Assembly (NCBI GenBank): GCA_002633005.1
Contig: NMRA01000691.1
Span: 1-64,000 of the forward strand
DNA: 64,000 nt
Direction of reading: 5' to 3'
DNA from: Phoronis australis
Taxonomy: Eukaryota; Phoronida; Phoronidae
The first letter of the stretch is position 1; every line of letters begins with the position of its first letter. Under the pieces are notes generated by a model, which had not been told where the DNA came from, made no database searches, and saw only the letters and a program-made list of their open reading frames with translations. Positions 20,341 to 32,415 of this stretch are shown here, one piece after another. The translations under genes and the position numbers were made by a program.

Positions 20341-22480
20341 TACTGAAAACAATCCATTCGGGAATATAAAATTGTAACATTACCTGAACGAATTGTGCAG
20401 CTTAGATGAATGTCTTAGCTTTTTTGGTCTATTTTCGTGTCTTAGCTTCTGGACTGTAAATAGTAATAGAAACATTTCCCCGTGTTGATCACAGAATTGG
20501 AAAATAACGGTGGAAACTGTGCTGATTTGCTGAACTTAAGGTAAGGACTGCATCGCAAAAGCAGATTTTACGCTACGGCCGGCAGCGACGGAGAGTTGAA
20601 CGCTGCGAGCAGACGATTGGCTCAGAAAAACACATACTCGTTATTATATCTTAATTTCTCGTAAAGACCTTAGCTCTCAGTGTAGGTAGTGTAGGCATCC
20701 ATAACGAAACATTTTCGTTGGATTTGAGTTAGATTTTTCCTGATTTTGCTGGCCAGTGACGCTACTTAATTTGACCTATTTACCTGCATGATGACCCAGT
20801 TTAAAACTTGAGCGAGGCCCAACGCCTGATCACCGTGCGTCGGAAATTTCATCGGTAATTTTTTTTAGAACAAAAAAAACCTCCTTTTTCAGGAGCAATG
20901 CCTAGGATTATTAATGATTTAGTTAACCATATGATTGAGCCCAATAAAATTTGGCGTTTGTGCACGCGCATTCACTCCACCAGCAAACTTCACACCAACC
21001 GTGAAACACGGCTTCTATCGTTGAATACAGCTTCTCCCGTGATATACGGATTGGCTCTACTTTCCCGTATATCACAGTTGATAACGTGACGTATACATGG
21101 TCCATATTTTCATATGTATTGGCTAAGAAGTAATATCCCACGAGACATTATTCCGCGTACCGATCGTGACGGAATCTACGCCAATCGAGGTACGTGTTGT
21201 ATTTATACCACACGCTTCGAATTCCTAAATTTCTTTCATTTTTTCGGCCACATTTTTTGAATACTTCACCCACACTGTTCACGTGACGGATCGCATCGTA
21301 CTTGCGCAATAGGTTTACAAGTTTTCGGTAGTAAAAGAAGCACATTTAAATGTAAAAATTTCTTGCTTGAAAAGAGATAACAAAATGAAAACAACGGCAA
21401 TTGTGCATTGAATTTGTAACATTTCCTGAAAATAGTTACATAACAACAATATTTGATATTGTAGTTACCGAGAAATAGGCGTCTGAGTTGTAGACGATAT
21501 AATATTTATCAATTGAAAACTGAGATAGAACTTGAAGTGTCCTATAATTAACAGTTTTGTACCAGATGTTAAGTTTGGGACTCGATTGCATGTGAGTGAT
21601 ATTTATGCAGCTGCAATTGTATTACTTTCAACTAAATTGTGAAAGTTTGATGATCGAAGGACGTCGAATCGACATTGACGTACCTTTCTAACTTTCATGT
21701 CAGAGCACTGTTGAAGTAGTGCGGGAGGTGAATACGTAAAACAATATCACATGGCCGAATTGCATTCAACTCATTCAACGTGTATGGGATAAAACGTTAG
21801 AAGCCGTATTTCACGTTGGTGAGCAGTCTCGTGGTGGAGAAAATTCGCGAGTGCAACGCCAAATTTGATTGAGCTCGTTCATTTCGGTTATCTCAAGCAT
21901 CAATATAAGGCGTCGTTTCTGAAAAAACAGCTTTACTGCTCTAAAAACAGAAAAGATTTTTCGATGAAAATTCCGACGCACGGTGATCAGGCGGCTATTT
22001 TTGGGCCTTGATGAAGTTTCAATCATGGTCGTCACAATAGGTCTCGGGCCAACAACTTGGCCAAAAATCTAATTCAGATCCAACGAACTTGACGTTTCGT
22101 TATGGATGCATACAGTAAAAGTAACCTGAGAGCAAATTAAAGTCTTTACAGGAAATTGGGCCCTAATATAGAGTCTGTGTATTTTTACTGAAAACGATCA
22201 TCTGCTCGCAGCGTTCAACACTCCGTCGCTGCGGTCGACTCGTAGCGTAAAATCTGCTTTTCATGACACATTCCTTACCTCAAGTTTTGGAAATCAGCAC
22301 AGCTTCTACCGTTATTTTCCAATGTTGTGATCAACACGGGGAAATGTTTCTATTACTGTTTACAGCCCAGAAGCTAAGACACGAAAATAGACCAAGAAAA
22401 CTAAGAAATTCATCGAAGCTAAAACAATACGCTGCTGCACAATTCTGTTCAGAGATTGTTTCAATTTTTATATTCCCGGA
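20341..22480. mobile_element. foldback DNA element with inverted arms of about 690 bp
   Basis: 20341-21030 is the inverted complement of about 21793-22480. Matching landmarks, read outward to inward, are CCGGGAATATAAA, AATTGTGCAGC, GTCTATTTTCGTGTCTTAGC, AACATTTCCCCGTGTTGATC, GTCGACGCACGG/CGTGCGTCGG with GATCAGGC, and TTTGGCGTT with CACCAACGTGAAA. The loop (about 21031-21792) has no recognisable transposase; its open frames are short and domain-free. Elements with such long arms are usually non-autonomous. The outer ends are uncertain by about 50 bp and no target-site duplication was confirmed. A solo arm lies at 13755-14228. Confidence 0.85.
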
Positions 22481-22689
22481 TGGATTGTTTCTACGTTCCC
22501 GAAAATTGTTCAGTACTTTCTTCATCTTCCAGTTTTCAACAAACGATCGAAATACCGATTATTAAATGTTGGTACATGATAGAGATAAACTTAACTGTGC
22601 ATAACTGTGAAAATAACAACAAAGCAAAGTGCGGGTTAGTGCGAAGATAAGACAAGTTTTATTGTTTAGCGAGTAGGGCTGATGTTCGA
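22481..22689. other. short interval between foldback element and CR1 LINE
   Basis: Weak, broken similarity to the left outer flank (20260-20340) suggests that the foldback arms may extend slightly further. Nothing else was seen. Confidence 0.4.
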
Positions 22690-23815
22690 GATGTGACCTG
22701 TGAACGTCTCTATTTCTGATGAGATGGCATGTTTTGGGAGTCTATTCCGGAGTTAATAAGTAGACGAGAAGAAAGAGTTTGCGTAGTATACAGTGGGAAT
22801 GTATGAGAGTGAGAATTGCGTGATCTAGAAGTATGTAGGGGTGGAAGGTATGTGTGGAGAATGTACACGATAAACAGTTTATTTTGAGCACGTCTTTCTT
22901 GAAGAGTGGGCCATTTGAGAGCGAAAAGCATAGACAAACAGAGGAGTATCTGGAGTGGTCCATTTCGGACGAACCTGGCTGCTCTGCGCTGTATTCTTTC
23001 TATTTTGTCAATATTGGAGCTACTGGAAGGATCCCAGACAGAGGAAGAATATTCAAATTTGGGCCTAACTAGTGAAGTCTAGGCCACGGTTTTGTTTCAC
23101 GGGGAGCATATTTGAGGTTGCGTTTAATGAAGCCAAGAGTTTTTTTGCCTTAGAAGTAATTGTGTCTAGGTGAGTATTCCATGGTAAATTATTGGTGAGA
23201 GTGACCCTAAGGTATGGGGCTTGATTTATGCATTTGAGCGATGCGTTGTGAAGACTGTAAGTTTTTGCTGAAATATTTGGCAATCATGGGGGGAAGCAAC
23301 TAGGTCTGTTGATGACTGCATCATCCGCAAAGAGACGGACATTTGAAAGAATGGAGTCTGGAAGGTCGTTAATGTAGAGGCTGAAGAGTGAAGGGCCAAT
23401 GACAGAGCCCTGGGGGCACTCTGTTGAATGAACAGGGAAGGAATTTGAGGACTCGCCACCGACGACGACTCTGTGTGTTCTATGAGATAGAAAGTACTCA
23501 TCCAATCGTGGTTGAGACCCTTACACCATAGTAGTCTTCTCCAAGAGTCTTGGATGAGATACCTTACACCATAGTAGTCTTCTCCAAGAGTCTTGGATGA
23601 GATACCTTACTAAATGCTTTGGAGAAGTTCAGCACCACGGTGTCGGTTTGAGTGCCTGCCTCCATAGTTTGGAGTAAGTCAGCTATGAATGTGACAAGTT
23701 GTGTTTCGCATGATCTACGGCTACGAAAACTATGTTGCCAGATGTAAAGTGTATTGTTTGTGTCATGATAAGGCATAATGTTACAACTATGTGCTCCATG
23801 AGTTTGGAGCATATG
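22690..23815 (-). mobile_element. CR1-like LINE ORF2 3' half, frameshifted
   Basis: Read on the minus strand from 23815, the pieces fall in the order expected of a CR1/L2-group reverse transcriptase: HSFRSRRSCETQLVTFIADL, then TVVLNFSKAFSKVSHPRLL (the D of the first catalytic block is N here), CPQGSVIGPSLFSLYINDLP, the catalytic FADD in RLFADDAV, LRVTLTNNLPWNTHLDTI in the thumb region, RPKFEYSSSVWDP, and PTLQERR near the C-terminus. Several frameshifts and stops break the frame, and a 43-bp tandem duplication interrupts it. No endonuclease is present, so the copy is 5'-truncated, as is usual for LINEs. Confidence 0.9.
23519..23604. repeat. 43-bp perfect tandem duplication inside the CR1 copy
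   Basis: 23519-23561 and 23562-23604 are identical. The duplication is not a multiple of three, so it alone breaks the RT frame. It may be real or an assembly artefact. Confidence 0.9.
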
Positions 23816-24594
23816 CAGTTGAGTTTTTTTGTGTACTTCACAAACAAAAAATTATGATCAATTTATTATGAAATAAAACTATACTGGTTATTCAGCACTT
23901 TCACACATTGTCTTGTCGCTTAACCGGCTTGGGTACCGTACCTGGTATGCATATGACGTCATGTACAGCACAGCAAGCCGGAGCACACGGCACAAGGTAT
24001 TGCCACGATGATGCAAACAATTCCACATATGTAGCTGAAATGTTCGGTCTCGTTGGGACGTTCCCAGATGTATAAATGAAATCTCGATAGGATATGGCAG
24101 TAGTATTCCTACTGTATGTATGTGGGATAACCTATGCATATGTATACATAGACATACACATGGGAACATGCTATAAATAGCATTTGAATGAGTTAAAGAA
24201 CCGTACAAAATACTGCGAAGTACAACAATTTACTGCGTGGATTTCAGTGGAGATAAAAGCAGTGAGGAAACTAGTCTTGTTTTTCGTACTCCACGGTATG
24301 TAATGGCGAATTGAGTGACGTCAGCTCATAGATTCGTGACAAGTGTTTGTAAATGAAAAAGAATGATGACCAGAAGTATGGTGGGAAGAGAGAATGTAAA
24401 GTCACTTAATGTAAGTGCACGGCATTCGGACTGCTCTGAGCTGAGGCCCGGCCGATTTATAGCATTGGAAAGTCACTCTGAAGCAACGTGGCAGAAATTT
24501 GTGTGACGATTCATAGAGACATTTAAGGCAAGAGTAACACTAAAAAGATCATCGAAATGAAAACGGTTAAGCACTTTTAAAAAAATTCATGCTA
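23816..24594. other. intergenic, no gene recognised
   Basis: A minus-strand open frame (23888-24208) has no recognised domain. No RNA or repeat signature was seen. Confidence 0.4.
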
Positions 24595-26326
24595 TGGACA
24601 GTCCCACTACATAAGATTGGTCCTAACCCCGGTCGTCAAGGTAAACGGTGGGAAATGGAAAATTGAACTAGACCGTATTTATCCACCTTGGCTGAGTAGC
24701 GCTCGGCTCACGATCAAAGGGATGCCGCCAAGCTGCACTATTCATGGAGTCACGAGCGAGGATAATTGGCTTCGCTCATGCGGATATGATCAGCTGATTA
24801 CAATCTACCTAGCAGACTGTACTTTTTATGGAGAGAGTTACATGTAGTTTTTACTGTAATATTTGAAAAGAGGAGCGAAAACAAATATGAGTACAACTTT
24901 GAATTTTTCAAATCGGCCCAGGATAAGAGATTTTGCAACACAGCAACACTCACGATTACTTTAAATCGGCGCGCACGAATACAAAAATATAGGACCCAAG
25001 TTATTTAGATTTTGGAACACATGCATTGCAATATTCAAAATACTTTTATTATGAATCTTACAAGCTGTAAAACGACGTTGTTTAATTTGATTGTGCTCAA
25101 TCATTGTCATCCGTCAAATCGGTAATTTCCGAGATGTGATCTGCGGCGTGCGCGTATGTGTACAAAACACGTGATTGTTATGTTCCTGAAGTACGAAAAT
25201 TAAGAAACTTTAGCATGCCGTTATTATTGACAGGGACACGATAAAACGAATTTGGATTTTGACTATAGTCTTGGTACAGCGAGCTGGCTGATCACTGCGT
25301 CAGTGTCTCCGTTAGACCCAGAAATTTCACACAGCCCGTGTAGTTCACTTCGTCCCCAACATGTAGATCGAACCTTGGACTATTAATACTCCACGGCAGA
25401 GCTAACGACCGTGGGCCTGTGCACACAAAATCTGTGAGTTAACTAGCACTCACCTTGCACGTTGCAGCCGTTTAAATGAAAAAACAATCTAGTAAACGCC
25501 AATTTCCTGCATAATCCTCCGCCTTTTGTAACAAAAAAGTCTATCGTCGATGACCCACACAGGCACGCTCCGGCACTCACTCTTATACGCAGACGAACTT
25601 CAAAACAAACGTCACGTGACAACAACATGTGTGTTCATCCAGAGATTTTTCTCGTGTTGTGGGGTACGATGTAGCGCAGATTTGCACTTAATCGCAATTA
25701 ATCTGGACTCCACATGAACTTTAAAAATTGTAGAACATAAGGAAGATTTCAGGTAATTTGTTGAGTCGAAACTATATTTTTATTCAAGAGTTCAAGTTTT
25801 CCTATTGACGATGGCGATTCAGCGACGCGTCAGTCGGCAAATTTTCGCCCGGTGATGAGCACAATTTTTTGAAAAATTATCGTAATTTAACAACGGAAGT
25901 TCATAGCAATGCACCACAATTTTGTAGAAAGACTGTCATAGGCTAAAAATACGTCACAGAGCTTAAATTTTATGAATCCTAGCTTCCGATTTTACCCGAC
26001 TGGGAAACCGGCTTTCAACTTCCGTAGGCTACAATAAGAATCCCCTCCCCGTGAAATGAATTTTTCTAAGCGTTTATTAGAGCCAATACAGTATACTGTT
26101 TTCCACTAAGGCTAGGTGATGCTACGACATTATTCTTTGTTGCATTTGTAACTGGTCTTGGCTAATTATCATTTTATGGCCTGGTCATCCATTTAGCCAA
26201 AAGTAGTTCTAGAGGTGGCTTATCAGCCAATTATTCACGCATGCTGACTCACAATAGAAGCATGATAAGAGTGAAGGTGGATAAATGCGGTGTTCCTACA
26301 GTTTCTTGTGCTAGTGGATGTGTTCA
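24595..26326 (+). mobile_element. TIR-type DNA element, copy A (most complete)
   Basis: Collinear with 28502-30030 over its full length at high identity, and with 31999-32415 (inverted) over its right-hand 430 bp. The ends look like imperfect terminal inverted repeats: the left end TGGACAGTCCCACTACATAAGA (copy B: TGAACATTCCCACTAAATAA) resembles the reverse complement of the right end, TGAACAC-TCCACTA-xACAAGA. The only shared coding-like segment is the ORF at 24617-24847. No transposase motif was recognised in the remaining 1.5 kb, so it may be non-autonomous. A target-site duplication could not be settled. Confidence 0.7.
24617..24847 (+). CDS. conserved short ORF of the TIR element, function unknown
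   Basis: The 76-codon frame begins with a TTG codon right after the left terminal repeat and reads VLTPVVKVNGGKWKIELDRI, PPWLSSARLTIKGMPPSC, then EDNWLRSCGYDQLITIYLAD. The second copy (28524 onward) keeps the same frame for about 67 codons up to the N at 28726 with five amino-acid differences that I could see and no stop, which hints at but does not prove coding. I do not recognise the family. There is no ATG start in frame at the left end, so it may be an exon of a longer gene. Confidence 0.35.
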   Translation: MVLTPVVKVNGGKWKIELDRIYPPWLSSARLTIKGMPPSCTIHGVTSEDNWLRSCGYDQLITIYLADCTFYGESYM

Positions 26327-28501
26327 CGACGTGTTTCAGCATGACATCAAAATCAGAAATTAGTAATGTGCTTCATTGCTTCATTTTTTTATGGAAAATC
26401 GATTATAGTTAACGGTACAATACTTAATTCATTGCAGCTTAGTTTCCCCGTGTCTATTAATTATTAATCCATACACCAGAGTGCACAGGAATTGTTATAT
26501 AACTTCATTACAAATATTGTTGAGAATTTCATATTTACCTTTACGTGACTCTTGCATCTTAATAGCCTCACAAACATTTGCACCTATAGAGTGAGCATCA
26601 ATGGTCGGTATGGTGAGTTTGTGACGAAACCGGTGGCTGTTACAATAGTCAATCAATTTATCCGCTGTGAACTGACGTAATAGCGCCACCTGAATTAGCT
26701 GCAGGCGATGCATCAAGCTGTGTTTACCCACAACCATTCAAATAACTCAAGCCAAGCTTGAGATAAAAACATACTTCATTGGGTTTCCATAAGACTAAGA
26801 AATGTCATTATTACAATGCAATTCTTCCAATAACAGTGACGAGCACGTCATCTAACACGAGAACTGTTGTCGCTAAAACACCAACAACACAATAATATCA
26901 ATTTATTACCTGCGTGAGTACTACATGTACCTCGTGTCCAAGGAAATTTTTCCAATGCCACCGAAGAATGAGATCAAATTTTCATTGCCTGTAGCAATCC
27001 TCGTGGACATATATCTTGGACATGCTTTTGTGTTTCTTAAGAGTACCCAAACCAATTTCAGACACGAGGCATCTTTATTAATTGCTTAAGCACAACTGCC
27101 AATTTTCACGTATTACAAATAACTTTCGAACGACAAAAGCCGAACTCATTCACGTGCCTTACATGCATGTTGCACCGTAACTAGTTCTGGTCCATGCTGA
27201 ACAATAATAGATGCCGTATTTTTTCAGTTGCACATCGTTTTCCAAAAACAAATCATAAGTTATGAAGTGAAGTGGTGCTGGATTTTTTGTTCCCTGGCCC
27301 TCAACGGTCGCAGCTGGCTTTAACAAACAAGGTATGGTACAAAGGCCACGACTCAAAACCGTACCGCTAACCTTTCGAAACCCAATCTTACTGAATTATG
27401 CCATGAAAGAGCTTATTGACGCAAAACATGCCGAGCCGCTTTGTTACAAAACGCCTTACGTCTATGAGCTTTTGAAAAATCCAGAAATGTGGCTAATATC
27501 GACGAGGGAATGTAAATTTCTTTAGATTAAGTGGGACGCTGACTAACATAGTAAGTTGTCGGATTCATGTGAAGCTTTTAGATATCGTTACTTTGTAAAC
27601 TGATGTCTAACATGCTGATAGGACTTGTTTTTAGAATGTTCCACTTTTGCATGAACAATGTCACAAATAGGACTTACCTAGTTTCCTTGAACAAATGAAA
27701 AGTTGCATAAAACGAAAACAAAACGATAAGTTAGAAATCTGTAACAATAATTTTGGGATTTTCTTTTGAATATTTATATCAAACGAAAAATGGCCTCTTG
27801 ATTGATACCGTTGTTTTGCTACCATTCTATCTTACTTGTTTGATAAATTTCTATAAAACAGTGACCATATAAATGGCAGAGGGGAAAAAAGGCAAGAAAC
27901 ACATTTTACAAAACATACTTTTGGTGCTATAGTTGGTTTGCTTGTCGGTAATGTCCCACGTGACCTCAAACATGACGTGAGGCCTTTGGTTTCAGAATAA
28001 GTAGGCCCCATACCGGAACCGCTTATGCTTCTTTTTAGGTCTATCAGTCTTTCAAAACTGTACGAACTTATAACTGTAGCCAGTAAGCCTACGTTGTACT
28101 TGGACACGCTAACGTCGGTTGTTAATTTGTCATTCAGCTCAGCACTATCTATTGTTTACCTTTATTGCATACTATGATCAATTTCTACTGTCCATTTTGT
28201 GCTGCACAAAACAATTAACAGATAATTAGTCTGCCAGCATTTATATCATGTTCGTGACGTTGTTGACAAGATAACGAAGTAGATTATTACGGAACAGTGA
28301 TGCTACTGGTCGTTCGACAAGAGATTTCTCGCTCATTAAAATTTCTAATTGGATATGTCATGAACGAGTCATAGAATCAACGAGTTTCAAAGCTTCATTA
28401 AAAGTAACCAGTGCGCTGGAAGTGCGTTTTTACAGGAGATTCCTATTTACTTACTGTATTTAATTTTAGGCTGAACTTTGTTCTCGATTTCATGCTATCT
28501 A
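26327..28501. other. region between element copies; one possible exon
   Basis: On the minus strand 26541-26698 is open between an acceptor-like site (GTAAACACAG) and a donor (AAAG/GTAAAT) and reads LLRQFTADKLIDYCNSHRF, then IPTIDAHSIGANVCEAI. That looks protein-like, but no partner exon was found. The other frames (27334-27525 plus, 27832-28107 minus) show nothing recognisable. Confidence 0.35.
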
Positions 28502-30030
28502 TGAACATTCCCACTAAATAAGATTGGTCCTAACCCCAGTGATTAAGGTAAACGGTGGGGTATGGAAAATTGAACTAGACCGTATTTATCCACCTTGGCT
28601 GAGTCGCGCTCGGCTCACGATCAAAGGGATGCCGCCAAGCTGCTCTATTCATCGAGTCACGAGCGAGGATAATTGGCTTCGCTCATGCGGATATGATCAG
28701 CTGATTACAATCTACCTAGCAGACTNGGAACACATGCATTGCAATATTCAAAATACGTTTATTATGAATCTTACAAGCTGTAAAACGACGTTGTTAATTT
28801 CATTGTGTTCATTCATTGTCATCCGTCAAATCGGCAATTTCCGAGATATGATCTACGGCGTGCGCGTATGTGTACAAAACACGTGATTGTTATGTTCCTG
28901 AAGTACGAAAATTAAGAAGGCTTTAGCATGCCGTTCTTATTGAGAGGGGTACGATAAAACGAATTTGGATTTTGACTATAGTCTTGATACAGCGAGCTGG
29001 CTGACCACTGCGTCAGTGTCTCCGTTAGACCCAGAAATTTCACACAGCCCGGGTAGTTCACCTCGTCCCCAACATGTAGATCGAGCCATGGACTATTAAT
29101 ACTCCACGGCAGAGCTAACGACAGTCGGCGTGTGCACACAAAATCTGTGAGTTAACCAGCACTCACCTTGCACGTTGCAGCCGTTTAAGTGAAAACAATC
29201 TAGTAAACGCCATTTTCTTGCATAATCCTCCGCCTTTTGTAACAAAAAAGTCTGTCGTCGATGACCCGCACACGCACGCTCACTCGCAAAGGAACTTCAA
29301 AACAAACGTCATGTGAAAACAACATGTGTGTTCATCCAGAGATTTTTCTCGTGTTGTGGGGTACGATGTAGCGCAGATTTGCACTTAATCGCAATTAATC
29401 TGGACTCCACATGAACTTTAAAAACTGTAAAACATAAGGAAGATTTCAGGTAATTTGTTGAGTCGAAACTATATTTTTATTCAAGAGTTCAAGTTTTCCT
29501 ACAGACGATCGCGATTCAGCGACGCATCGGTCGGCAAGTTTTCGCCCTGTGATGAGGACAATTTTTTGAAAAAATATCGTAATTTAACAACGGAAGTTGA
29601 TAGCAATGCACCACAATTTTGTAGAAAGACTGTCATAGGCTACAAATACGTCACAGAGCGTAAATTTGATGAATCCTAGCTTCCGATTTTAGGTCCCGTT
29701 TGGGAAACCGGGTTTTAACTGCCGTAGGCTCACTACAATAAGCGTCCCCTCCCCGTGAAATGAATTTTTCTAAGCGTTTGTTTGAGCCAATACAGTATAC
29801 AGTTTTCCATGAAGGCTAGGTGATGCAAGACATTATTCTTTGTTGCATTATAGTAACTGGTCTAGGCTAATTATCATTTTATGGCTGGTCATCCATTCAG
29901 CCAAAAGTAGTTCCAGAGGTGGCTTATCAGCCAATTATTCTCGCATGTTGACTCACAATAGAAGCCTGATAAGAGTGAAGGTGGATAAATGCGGTGTTCC
30001 TGCAGTTTCTTGTGGTAGTGGATGTGTTCA
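28502..30030 (+). mobile_element. TIR-type DNA element, copy B
   Basis: This copy follows 24595-26326 base by base with scattered substitutions and small indels. At the N at 28726 it jumps from the position matching 24818 to the position matching 25014, so about 195 bp present in copy A is missing here: the N marks a real gap, not a single base. The left end TGAACATTCCCACTAAATAA and the right end ending TGTTCA support the terminal inverted repeat. Confidence 0.75.
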
Positions 30031-30942
30031 CGATATGATTTTGAATTCATTCGTATTATGTTGAGGCCATAAACGCTTGACACATGGAATGCCCTGGCTC
30101 CTTATTTTTGTATTCCTGTGCTCCTAACGCAGGAATCGAGCACTTGCACATGCGTTTTGTGTAATTTTTCTAATTACACGTAAGCCGTGAAACTATCAAC
30201 TCTTCCAATTAATTGCTTTTACAATTGAGAAATAACACCAGTTCGCGTTGGGCAACTACATTGATAACTTCAGAGCTTGACCATCAAGCCTGCATATTTC
30301 AGAGAGATTTGATTGGAAAAGTACAACGTTTTGATATTAAATTAATGCGCGACGCTTGCTATATTTGTTCAATATTCCTATTGAATTAACAGTACTCCTG
30401 TAATTCATCTACTACAGAGTTGTTGGTTCACCAGTCTTTATATAGATATCTCTCAAATGTGCCCACTAAGAATGCCGTGAAGTGCTACACTACAGGCAGA
30501 GTGGACTAGAAATATTGATGATTTTTCTTCTACTCCGTTCTATTGTGTTAGTTTATACACGTTTCTATTTTATAATCGGATTTGAAGCTCATTTCGCACA
30601 GAGCTTAACACCAAGATAAAAGGATAAAAATTAGTACACAGATTTGATAAATAACTTTTAACTACATTTATTTTACTAAAACGATTCCGAGAGACCTTTT
30701 AATTTCGTAGTCATTCTTGTACGTATACGAGCGCTACACCATACGTAATGTAGGAGGCCCACGTATGGTGGTCACCTTACACCATCGGCTCTGCAGACAT
30801 ACTCCAGAAAATGGCATGCAAATTAGCGAAACGTATGAAAACTTGCGTTCGTCAAACGCATGGGGTTGAACTATGCTTTAGAGATAGGCCAATAATGGGC
30901 ATCTTCCGTAGCCGAAAAACATTAACCTTGCTCGTAATGCAT
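30031..30942. other. intergenic, no gene recognised
   Basis: AT-rich sequence without notable open frames, repeats or RNA motifs. Confidence 0.4.
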
Positions 30943-31079
30943 CAGTGGCGCATTTAAGGGGATTGGGGAAGGGGGCCATGCCCTCCTAAAATTCTCCCTG
31001 ATTCCTTGAGGCAGTTCGGGGGTGCGAATGTCTGCCCTTCCCCCCTCCCCCGTAACTCAAAATCCTGGATCCGCCGCTG
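30943..31079. mobile_element. short MITE, hAT-like ends
   Basis: The left end CAGTGGCGCATTTAAGGGG and the right end CCTGGATCCGCCGCTG are imperfect inverted repeats of the widespread type CAGnGGCGGATCCAGG. The 137-bp body is G-rich on the left and C-rich on the right. CAGnG ends suggest a hAT relation, but an 8-bp target-site duplication is not visible. Confidence 0.6.
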
Positions 31080-31998
31080 CATACAAAAGAGGAAGACTTA
31101 AAAAAATAATCCTTAACACTGATTAATTTGTGTGCATCAACATTCTATTTGAAAGTTTCATGTGAATCCGATGAGTCATTTCTGATTTTCCGAAGTTTGC
31201 CAAATTTGGTAATTTTTTTCAAGGTCCTACAAAACCTTAAAGACTGGAACCAACTAAATCCTCCTACTCATGTCACAGATTGAACATTATGGTACTTGTT
31301 CGGTGGTCTTTCCCACATATGCCGTGTATTTGGTTAAAACCATAGGTCACGCTTGCCGTTTAGCAGGATTTGGAAGGAGTCAAGTTTCAGATTTCCTTCC
31401 AGACTTGAGACGGCCGTTGAGGGTTACAGAGTATTAAAATTATTGTTTTGCTTCAGTGAACTGAATGTGAAAGTCGTTTTAGTATCTGTTAATAGGCCAA
31501 AACTGCATTTGGTATCCGTTTAATTTAAACGCATCTCTGAAGTGGCACAATAGATACTTGTGTATTCTAGGAACCGTACATCTTGTCAGTAACTGCGGGC
31601 AATTTGCATTGGATGGAAATTAAATATTTGGCCAGGAAAGCCAGATTTGGCGTAAGTTCCGAGGAGGCATTAACGGAATGTTCAACGAATCTGGTTTCAT
31701 TGTATTTTGAACAACGCAAATGATAAGAATCCACCAGTTCGGCTGCAGACAGACTTTTTCAAGATAGCGGCCCCTACAAGTTGGCTTTTCTGCACATACA
31801 TGTAGACTGAGAAATTTACTGGGTTTCAGGTGTACCTCAAGCAAACCCATAATTGCAAAACAATCTACACGTAGTTCAATGACAGCACTTTTGAGCCTTA
31901 TTAATGTGGAATATGTAGGGAATTATTTAGAGTCTATTGGCTTATGTCTAGCATTGTTCGATAATTGCTCTAATCTCCGATAAGATCGTATCATGTCG
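31080..31998. other. intergenic, no gene recognised
   Basis: A minus-strand frame (31620-31850) has no recognised domain. Confidence 0.4.
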
Positions 31999-32415
31999 TG
32001 AACACTTCCACTAAAACAAGAAACTGTAGGAACACCGCATTTATCCACCTTCACTCTTATCAGGCTTCTATTGTGAGTCAGCATGCGTGAATAATTGGCT
32101 GATAAGTCTCCTCTGGAACTACTTTTGGCTGAATGGATGACCAGGCCATAAAATGATAATATTAGCCAAGACCAGTTACTAATGCAACAAAGAATAATGT
32201 CGTATTATCACCTAGCCTTGGTGGAAAGCTGTATACTGTATTGGCTCTAATAAACGCTTAGAAAAAATCATTTCACGGGGAGGGGATTCTTATTGTAGCC
32301 TACGGCAGTTGAAAGCCGGTTTCCCAAACGGGTAAAATCGGAAGCTAATATTCATAAAATTTACGCTTTGTGACGAATTTTTAGCCTATGACAGTCTTTC
32401 TACAAAATTGATTAA
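31999..32415 (-). mobile_element. TIR-type DNA element, truncated inverted copy C
   Basis: Reverse complement of about 25915-26326. It begins with the terminal TGAACACTTCCACTAAAACA and runs to the TTTTGTAGAAAGACTG landmark, where similarity stops. It confirms the element's right terminus independently of copies A and B. Confidence 0.8.

Noticed and set aside
28524-28886. 120-codon plus-strand frame spanning the N at 28726
   Set aside because: Comparison with copy A shows about 195 bp missing at the N, so the second half is not in phase by design.
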